From Promethearchaeota archaeon (GTDB lineage Archaea > Asgardarchaeota > Lokiarchaeia > Sigyniarchaeales > SOKP01): DNA of 5,610 nt. The notes under the pieces are model-generated. The model saw nothing but the letters and a program-made list of their open reading frames with translations. It searched no databases and was not told where the DNA came from. The position numbers and the translations under genes are program-made. Shown here one piece after another: positions 1-4,113 of the stretch (position 1 is its first letter; every line of letters begins with the position of its first letter). The stretch lies in NCBI GenBank assembly GCA_030615235.1, contig JAUWZR010000174.1:1-5610 (forward strand), in the 5' to 3' direction.

Positions 1-296
1 GGAGCGTGAATTTTAGCTCCAAGTGTCTCCCACTGATGGACATGTGCTATATGGTCCATATGTCCATGTGAGCATATATAGTTCGTAAAAGGACCATAAA
101 TATCGTCCAATTTTTCTATAAGATGAGGTTCGATATTTAAATCTAACACGATAGAACTATCATTTCTCCTTTTTTTCGGCAAAATAATAATACCATCACT
201 ACAAGAGAAATAAAATGGAGGTTTTTTCTGGTGAACAAGTAATATATCTTCTGTTAACTTCCTAATCTCTACATTATCTATTTTTGAAGGAGTCAT
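1..296 (-). CDS. Metallo-beta-lactamase-fold hydrolase, N-terminal part (3' end outside window)
   Basis: The first 98 codons of a metallo-beta-lactamase (MBL) superfamily enzyme are visible; the rest lies beyond base 1. A hydrophobic, strand-rich N-terminal part (residues 17-53, including SDGIIILP and SIVLDLN) leads to the family's metal-binding signature HGHMDH at residues 77-82. H77, H79, D81 and H82 are the expected metal ligands. The order of strands, an Asp after a strand (D52), then a helix and SHxHxDH is the usual start of this fold. The later ligands (a His, a bridging Asp and a His) would be in the missing part, so the substrate cannot be assigned: hydrolase, lactonase, RNase-like and thioesterase roles are all possible. 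There is no signal peptide or membrane segment, so it is probably cytosolic. The ATG at 296 has no Shine-Dalgarno sequence; an oligo-T tract precedes it, so leaderless or near-leaderless translation is likely. It lies 48 bases downstream of the LsrF-like gene on the same strand. Confidence 0.85.
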   Translation of the reverse strand, partial: MTPSKIDNVEIRKLTEDILLVHQKKPPFYFSCSDGIIILPKKRRNDSSIVLDLNIEPHLIEKLDDIYGPFTNYICSHGHMDHIAHVHQWETLGAKIHA

Positions 297-301
297 TGAA
301 T

Positions 302-344
302 AAAAAAAAAGTATATAGTCTAATTAAACTAAATATCTAAAAAA
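302..344 (-). terminator. Oligo-T tracts after the LsrF-like gene
   Basis: Read on the minus strand, a run of six T (344-339) begins directly after the TAA stop of the LsrF-like gene, and a run of nine T (310-302) follows about 30 bases later. Archaeal RNA polymerase commonly terminates at such T tracts without a hairpin. The second run lies only a few bases before the ATG of the MBL gene, so it could instead be part of that gene's AT-rich promoter region. Confidence 0.4.
311..331 (-). promoter_or_regulatory. TATA-like box overlapped by a palindrome, upstream of the MBL gene
   Basis: On the minus strand CTATATAC (318-311) resembles an archaeal box A and lies 15 bases before the ATG at 296. 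It overlaps a 16-bp near-palindrome at 316-331, TAGTCTAATTAAACTA, whose eight pairs match except one (C320/A327). A repressor bound there would cover the box. The distance from the box to the ATG is slightly short for a standard start site about 25 bases downstream, so either a leaderless start or another box is possible. Confidence 0.3.
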
Positions 345-1127
345 TTATAACCCTACTGGACCATCCTGATAAATGCCATAAGCCTCATCCACAGAGGCAT
401 TCTCGTGAACTATAGCTCTCACTGCTTTAATCATTCCGATAGGTTTATCTGATTGGAAAATATTCCTTCCCATGTCAACCCCTACAGCTCCCGCATTGAT
501 GGCGTTTTTAGCCATTTGCAACGCATCCTTTTCAGGTAATTTTTTACCACCGGCAATAACAACTGGTACGGGACAAATGCTTGTAACATTTTCAAAATCA
601 TCACAATAATATGTCTTTACAAAAGTAGCTCCTAACTCAGCAGCCATTCTACTTGCCATACCTAAATATCGGTAATCTCTTACCATTTCCCTACCAACGG
701 CAGTTACTGCCAATGCTGGGATGCCATATTCTTGCCCCCAATTTACTAATTTAGACAAATTCATTAAACTCTGTTTTTCGTACTCACCTCCTACGAAAAT
801 TGAGCAAGTTATGGCTGATACATTTAACCTTATAGCCTCTTCAATCGTAACATTAATTTCTTCGTTTGATAGCTCCTTTAGCATACTAGCTCCCGCTGAT
901 ACTCTTAGAACAATTGGAATGTCGAAATCGGCAGAAACACAACTTCTCAGCATCCCTCTGGTTAACATTAACGCGTCAGCGTGTTGAAATAAAGGGCTTA
1001 AATCTCCAAAATCCTTAAGAGCCCCTGGAATATTACCAAAGTATCCATGATCGACAGCAAGCATCACACATCGTCCAGATTTAGGTTTGATTATTCTTGC
1101 TAATCGATTTTGCATTCCCCAATCCAT
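345..1127 (-). CDS. lsrF: LsrF-family class I aldolase / 3-hydroxy-5-phosphonooxypentane-2,4-dione thiolase-like
   Basis: A 260-residue TIM-barrel class I aldolase of the DeoC/FbaB (DhnA) superfamily, closest by eye to E. coli LsrF. The shared blocks run in order: DWGMQNRLARI at the N terminus, VMLAVDHGYF (21-30; D26 is the conserved active-site Asp), ADALMLTRGMLRS (50-62), VGGEYEKQS (112-120), VRDYRYLG (149-156), VKTYY (170-174; K171 is the expected Schiff-base lysine), the phosphate-binding IAGGKK (191-196) and GVDMGRNIFQS (216-226). E. coli LsrF moves an acetyl group from the phosphorylated autoinducer-2 product to CoA, giving DHAP and acetyl-CoA. That role here is an inference; no lsrK, lsrR, lsrG or transporter gene is present, and a different C-C bond-cleaving or condensing reaction on a sugar phosphate is possible. 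It is about 30 residues shorter at the N terminus than the E. coli enzyme. An in-frame TGA four codons upstream rules out an extension from this frame. A weak AGTGA ribosome-binding site precedes the ATG. Probably cytosolic. Confidence 0.9.
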   Translation of the reverse strand: MDWGMQNRLARIIKPKSGRCVMLAVDHGYFGNIPGALKDFGDLSPLFQHADALMLTRGMLRSCVSADFDIPIVLRVSAGASMLKELSNEEINVTIEEAIRLNVSAITCSIFVGGEYEKQSLMNLSKLVNWGQEYGIPALAVTAVGREMVRDYRYLGMASRMAAELGATFVKTYYCDDFENVTSICPVPVVIAGGKKLPEKDALQMAKNAINAGAVGVDMGRNIFQSDKPIGMIKAVRAIVHENASVDEAYGIYQDGPVGL

Positions 1128-1147
1128 ATATTCTTCACTTCAAATAT

Positions 1148-1167
1148 TTAATTATTGAAATAATTAA
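1148..1167. promoter_or_regulatory. Inverted repeat close to the LsrF-like gene start, candidate operator
   Basis: TTAATTATT (1148-1156) and AATAATTAA (1159-1167) are perfect 9-bp arms around a GA centre. The repeat ends 21 bases before the ATG of the LsrF-like gene, where a transcription start or repressor site would be expected. The sequence is entirely A/T apart from the centre, so chance symmetry in AT-rich DNA remains possible. Confidence 0.3.
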
Positions 1168-1186
1168 TTCATTATCTTTTTTGTAC

Positions 1187-1205
1187 TTTACCTAATTAGG
1201 GTAAA
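1187..1205. promoter_or_regulatory. CCTAATTAGG palindrome, candidate operator upstream of the LsrF-like gene
   Basis: CCTAATTAGG at 1191-1200 is a perfect 10-bp palindrome. It is flanked by TTTA on the left and, after one extra G, by TAAA on the right, giving an interrupted symmetry over 1187-1205. It lies 64-73 bases before the ATG of the LsrF-like gene, in the middle of a 138-base gap. The core CTAATTAG recurs in the palindrome before the zinc-ribbon gene. I found no convincing TATA box in this gap; ATTTTTAA on the minus strand near 1210-1217 is the nearest. Confidence 0.35.
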
Positions 1206-1265
1206 ATCTTAAAAATAGTTTTTCAGAGCTTTTGATTCTAAATTTCCTAATAGCGATGAATTTTG

Positions 1266-2117
1266 TTACTTTTTAATCTTACTACCTACTTCCTTTGAGA
1301 TCCTTCTGTTTATGAATTCTTTTATTACTAAGATTCGATTTTTATTAATCGTAGATACAATTAGTTTGTCTTTAAGCTTCTTCATTAATTCCTTTTCTCT
1401 AATGCTCTTAACATTTTCCAAAAGATTTTGTACAAATTCTACATCACTGATAAATTGGTTGATAAATTGAGCTAGGTATTTTAATTGCTCACTTTTATCC
1501 TTTTTACTTAGAGCATTGCTTAAAATTGACTTCTCAAAATCAATATGTATCCCCCAAGGTACTTGAATGACTAATTTTCGATTATTAATTAAAAATGCGT
1601 CAGTGTGCTCTTGTTTAACAATTGTGTAATAATAATTAGGATTAGGAAACACATATGAGTCAAATATATCGTCCCTTATGGCATTTGAATTTCGATATTT
1701 CGGAGGAATTAACCTCTCAAATAATTCGTTTAATTGCTCGATGTCAAGGGCAAATTCTTCGTTTCTTATAATAGAAGACGGGTAATCGAATAATTTAGCA
1801 TGTATAAAACCAGCGACACAATTAAATCCGAATGCATCTATAAGTTCGTCCAAAGTCAGATCAATTAAATCTTCAGGAAGCGTTTCTCTCTGGTCTAATG
1901 ACACAGAAGCGTCTATTATGTCATATCCAATTATTTGACCTTTAGTAGAGATAAAAACTATAAAATTGTGATCTTTACATACCGCTCCCTGAGGTACTTT
2001 AATCTTGACCGTTCCAAACTTTTTTTGAACAAACAATGAATCCGGAACAGATATTTGTTTCCCACTTCCACATTTTGGGCAAGAAACATCAAATCGCTTC
2101 AATCTTACGCTTTCCAT
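1266..2117 (-). CDS. Uncharacterised protein with N-terminal zinc-ribbon-like domain
   Basis: A 283-residue soluble protein whose function I do not recognise. Residues 8-70 form a compact strand-rich domain with CPKC (C13, C16) and CKDH (C47, H50), a CxxC...CxxH set suited to one zinc ion. Between and after these lie TVKIKVPQGAVC and FIVFISTKGQIIGYDIID. This pattern (a VP-G-VC-H stretch, then F-V-F-hydrophobic and GY-x-I-D) resembles the start of many unnamed Asgard archaeal proteins I recall, but I cannot verify this. Residues 80-110 are acidic and hydrophobic (LTLDELIDAFGFNCVAGF) and could be a small dimerisation domain. Residues 120-283 look alpha-helical, with a charged 205-283 segment (EKELMKKLKDK) that may form a coiled coil and a basic C terminus. 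No membrane segment or signal peptide is seen. A zinc-dependent adaptor or regulator is a guess. The ATG start is fixed by an in-frame TAG two codons upstream; there is no Shine-Dalgarno sequence. It is the first gene of the leftward group and diverges from the ferredoxin. Confidence 0.8.
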   Translation of the reverse strand: MESVRLKRFDVSCPKCGSGKQISVPDSLFVQKKFGTVKIKVPQGAVCKDHNFIVFISTKGQIIGYDIIDASVSLDQRETLPEDLIDLTLDELIDAFGFNCVAGFIHAKLFDYPSSIIRNEEFALDIEQLNELFERLIPPKYRNSNAIRDDIFDSYVFPNPNYYYTIVKQEHTDAFLINNRKLVIQVPWGIHIDFEKSILSNALSKKDKSEQLKYLAQFINQFISDVEFVQNLLENVKSIREKELMKKLKDKLIVSTINKNRILVIKEFINRRISKEVGSKIKK

Positions 2118-2146
2118 TATCTATAAAAAACCATTATGTAATGATA

Positions 2147-2158
2147 TACTAATTAGTA
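2147..2158. promoter_or_regulatory. Perfect 12-bp palindrome TACTAATTAGTA, candidate operator
   Basis: TACTAATTAGTA is fully self-complementary and lies 30-41 bases before the ATG of the zinc-ribbon gene, just downstream of where that gene's transcript would begin. It shares the core CTAATTAG with the palindrome at 1191-1200 before the LsrF-like gene. This suggests a common DNA-binding protein, though no candidate regulator is encoded in the window. Confidence 0.4.
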
Positions 2159-2189
2159 ATTAAACGACAAAATTCTAATTTAATTACAT

Positions 2190-2208
2190 GTGATATCTTT
2201 ATATTTTT
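2190..2208 (-). promoter_or_regulatory. TATA-like box for the zinc-ribbon gene
   Basis: On the minus strand an A-rich stretch that could serve as BRE is followed by AATATAAAG (2206-2198). A start site about 25 bases downstream would fall near 2175 and leave a leader of roughly 60 bases. The same bases read TTTATATT on the plus strand, so the box could also serve the ferredoxin; the A-rich flank favours the minus direction. Confidence 0.3.
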
Positions 2209-2234
2209 TTGTTAAAAATATTAAAAAAGTTCTC

Positions 2235-2250
2235 CTTAAAAAATTTAAAC
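2235..2250 (+). promoter_or_regulatory. TATA-like box for the ferredoxin gene
   Basis: CTTAAAAAATTTAAAC contains TTTAAA (2244-2249), which fits the archaeal box A pattern, preceded by an A-rich BRE-like stretch. A start site near 2272 would give a leader of about 90 bases before the TTG at 2360. The distance is long, so a box nearer the gene that I do not recognise remains possible. Confidence 0.25.
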
Positions 2251-2359
2251 ATTTAGATAAAAGTTACACAAAGTAGGAATAAAATTGAACTTATTTTTAC
2301 TTAGTTTTAGGTTTAATGTAATGAATAGATAAGCAACCGCCATATTGTAGTGACTTTCT

Positions 2360-2584
2360 TTGAAAAGAATTGTAATAGATAATATTTTATGCATTAAATG
2401 TAGAGATTGCGTGCATGTATGTTTTGAAAACCTATTTTTTTCTCCTCCTACTACCATAGGCGAAAAGCGTAAGGTAATTTTCATTGATCCAAAAGATAAA
2501 TGTACACGTTGTGGATTATGCATCGATGTTTGTCCCACCAATGCACTTGAGCTCAAATCCAAGAACCATATAACTTTTGATTAA
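2360..2584 (+). CDS. Small 2[4Fe-4S] ferredoxin
   Basis: A 74-residue soluble electron carrier with two four-cysteine motifs, each able to bind a [4Fe-4S] cluster: C11, C14, C17 and C21 (CIKCRDCVHVC), and C48, C51, C54 and C58 followed by Pro (CTRCGLCIDVCP). The motifs are separated by 26 residues, more than in the minimal clostridial type, and the first lacks the usual Pro after its last Cys. It probably moves electrons at low potential between cytosolic oxidoreductases; the partner cannot be named from this window. The start is TTG, supported by an in-frame TGA three codons upstream and by a weak TAGTGA Shine-Dalgarno-like match at 2348-2353. No ATG or GTG in this frame would keep the first Cys motif. 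It is transcribed divergently from the zinc-ribbon gene and is followed after 205 bases by the M28 peptidase gene. That gap contains a separate candidate promoter, so an operon is unlikely. Confidence 0.9.
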   Translation: MKRIVIDNILCIKCRDCVHVCFENLFFSPPTTIGEKRKVIFIDPKDKCTRCGLCIDVCPTNALELKSKNHITFD

Positions 2585-2607
2585 ACACTCTTAGAAATCA
2601 ATACAAT

Positions 2608-2668
2608 TAGTTGGTTGAAGAGTTCAGAAGGTCGTCAAACAGGCTCATTCATTCTGAACAACCTACTA
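2608..2668 (+). other. Long-stem hairpin downstream of the ferredoxin gene
   Basis: GTTCAGAA (2622-2629) pairs perfectly with TTCTGAAC (2652-2659). After a 5-base bulge (2617-2621) the stem continues with GGTT/AACC (2613-2616 with 2660-2663), a T-T mismatch, then TAGT/ACTA (2608-2611 with 2665-2668), giving 16 pairs around a 22-base loop. The segment is less AT-rich than its surroundings. It begins 24 bases after the ferredoxin stop and has no T tract behind it. It could be a 3'-end processing or stability element of the ferredoxin mRNA, or part of a small RNA; no known family is recognised. Confidence 0.4.
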
Positions 2669-2694
2669 TATAATCGAAACCGCAAATTACCTAA

Positions 2695-2728
2695 ATCAAT
2701 TATTTTATAAGAAATATTGATATATAAT
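2695..2728 (+). promoter_or_regulatory. Inverted repeat and TATA-like box upstream of the M28 peptidase gene
   Basis: ATCAAT(T)ATTT (2695-2705) and AAATATTGAT (2712-2721) form an inverted repeat with one extra T in the left arm and a 6-base centre. It runs directly into TATATAAT (2721-2728), a good archaeal box A candidate. A start site near 2750 would leave a leader of about 40 bases. A protein bound to the repeat would cover the TFB recognition position next to the box. Confidence 0.4.
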
Positions 2729-2774
2729 TCATAATTTAATCCCCAAATATAACTATTTTCACGATTCAAAACGC

Positions 2775-2780
2775 AAGAGG
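2775..2780 (+). promoter_or_regulatory. Shine-Dalgarno site that supports a TTG start
   Basis: AAGAGG ends 9 bases before the TTG at 2790 and is the only clear ribosome-binding site near the start of the M28 gene. The first in-frame ATG is 12 codons further in and has no such site, so the TTG start is preferred. Confidence 0.6.
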
Positions 2781-2789
2781 AAAATTAAT

Positions 2790-4070
2790 TTGGAACTCAA
2801 TATCAACAAAGAAGATTCAGATTATATGTACGAAATTATCAAAAGAATAATCGAGGAATGCGGGCCTAGAATGCCATGCAGTTTGCAAGAGGCTCAAAGT
2901 GCTGAAATCATCAAAAAAGAATTAGAAAAAATGTGTGATGATGTAGCAGTAGAATCTTTCTCGTGCAACCCTCGAGCATTTTTAGGGTTTATAAAAATTG
3001 ATATAGTATTAGTTCTTGCATCCTTTTTAGCGTTTTTTCTGATACCACTTAATTTAACCAATTATTGGGGCTACATAATGACATTTATTTCTTTCTCGCT
3101 AAATTTAATTTCGTTTTTAATTTTATGGAACGAATTTTTCAATTATCGTGAGTTTATTGATCCTTTATTTAAATCGAAAAACTCTCAAAATGTTGTAGGA
3201 AGAATATATCCAAAAGAAGAGGTTAAAAGGATTTTAATTTTTTCAGGTCACCACGATAGCGCACTTGAATTTAATTTATTAACCCGTCTAAAGCTAGGAT
3301 ATCCCATACTGATTTTACTTGGCATTGGTATAATGATTATCTGGCTTATTGCATCATTAATAATAGTTCTGTTAATTTTGGTTAATTTATTTTATTACGA
3401 ATTATTTTTCGTATTTATCCTCACAATTTTCGTAATTGGTATCCCAGCGTTTTCAGGTTTATTTTTCTTCGTATCCCTCGGAGATAAAGCAAACACGGTA
3501 CCGGGCGCTGTTGACAATTTAAGTGCTGTGGCAATTGTTTTAGCATTAGGAAAATATTTAAGCTCACATAAAAATATCGTCCCTAAAAACACCGAAATCA
3601 GATTAATTTCTTTCGGTTGCGAAGAGGCTGGTCTAAGAGGAGCTTTTAGATATGTTTCTGCGCATTTTAACGAATTAAAGAAGTACGACGCGGAGTGTGT
3701 AAATATGGACGCTATTCAGAGCAAAAATAATATATCTATCATCGATTTTGAGCCTTCAACGAGAACCAAGCATTCTGATATAATGGTTGGAAAATTAACA
3801 GAAGCTGCAAAAAGTGCAAAAATCAAGGTGAACGAGTCTGCACTAGGAGGATCGGGGAAGATTGAAAAGATAATAGGTCAAATTACTGGAGGTACTGACG
3901 CTACAGCATTTTCAAAGGTAGGAATAAAAGCACTCAATATTTCAGCGATGAATCTAAAAGAAATGCTTCAATTTTATCACCAACCTACTGATACAATTGA
4001 TAAAATTGAACATGGGAGTCTTGAATCAGTCTTAAAACTATGTATTGCTTACATTACTAACGAATCTTAA
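2790..4070 (+). CDS. Membrane-embedded M28-family zinc metallopeptidase
   Basis: A 426-residue protein with a complete set of M28 (aminopeptidase Y/S type) dinuclear zinc residues: H154 and D156 in SGHHDS, bridging D242 in PGAVDNLS, catalytic E278 and ligand E279 in CEEAGLRG, D307 in NMDA, and H397 in YHQPTDT. GGTDATAF (367-374) is also typical. It should hydrolyse peptides, probably from the N terminus; the substrate is unknown. Four hydrophobic helices are visible in two hairpins: about 68-88 and 93-113, before the catalytic core, and about 171-198 and 203-229, inserted between D156 and D242. Soluble relatives span that interval with about 20 residues; here it is 86. The turns between paired helices have no Lys or Arg, while the flanks on the catalytic side carry several (FNYRE, TRLKLG, GDK). 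The positive-inside rule therefore puts the active site in the cytosol, and there is no signal peptide. It starts at TTG with AAGAGG upstream and converges on the permease-CPBP gene. Confidence 0.88.
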   Translation: MELNINKEDSDYMYEIIKRIIEECGPRMPCSLQEAQSAEIIKKELEKMCDDVAVESFSCNPRAFLGFIKIDIVLVLASFLAFFLIPLNLTNYWGYIMTFISFSLNLISFLILWNEFFNYREFIDPLFKSKNSQNVVGRIYPKEEVKRILIFSGHHDSALEFNLLTRLKLGYPILILLGIGIMIIWLIASLIIVLLILVNLFYYELFFVFILTIFVIGIPAFSGLFFFVSLGDKANTVPGAVDNLSAVAIVLALGKYLSSHKNIVPKNTEIRLISFGCEEAGLRGAFRYVSAHFNELKKYDAECVNMDAIQSKNNISIIDFEPSTRTKHSDIMVGKLTEAAKSAKIKVNESALGGSGKIEKIIGQITGGTDATAFSKVGIKALNISAMNLKEMLQFYHQPTDTIDKIEHGSLESVLKLCIAYITNES

Positions 4071-4113
4071 ACAAGTATAGTGTGGGTTTCAGGTAAATAC
4101 ATTTTAGTTACGA

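Larger units (their letters stand above)
2118..2359. other. Divergent intergenic region between zinc-ribbon gene and ferredoxin
   Basis: This 242-base gap holds no plausible gene; short reading frames in it lack a ribosome-binding site and end quickly. It is very AT-rich and must contain the promoters of both flanking genes. The palindrome at 2147-2158 and two TATA-like boxes, listed separately, are what I can see. The stretch 2260-2345, which would be the ferredoxin leader, shows no recognisable riboswitch or strong hairpin. Confidence 0.6.

Noticed and set aside
38..73. Repeated TGGACATGTG/TGTCCATGTG words forming a partial inverted repeat
   Set aside because: They fall on the codons for the HGHMDH metal motif and the following His residues of the MBL gene, so the protein sequence explains them.
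721..987. Plus-strand open frame of 88 codons inside the LsrF-like gene
   Set aside because: It is antisense to a gene with clear family similarity, matches no family and has no ribosome-binding site.
2245..2562. Minus-strand open frame of 105 codons over the ferredoxin
   Set aside because: It lies antisense to the Cys-motif gene and runs into the AT-rich promoter region, with low-complexity, unfamiliar protein sequence.
2612..2660. Possible C/D box small RNA (TTGAAGA as box C, CTGA as box D)
   Set aside because: Box C matches only 5 of 7 positions, no internal D' or C' boxes are visible, and the flanking bases do not form the stem a kink-turn needs.
3395..3592. Minus-strand open frame of 65 codons within the M28 gene
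   Set aside because: It is a shadow of the membrane hairpin and D242 region of a complete, recognisable gene.
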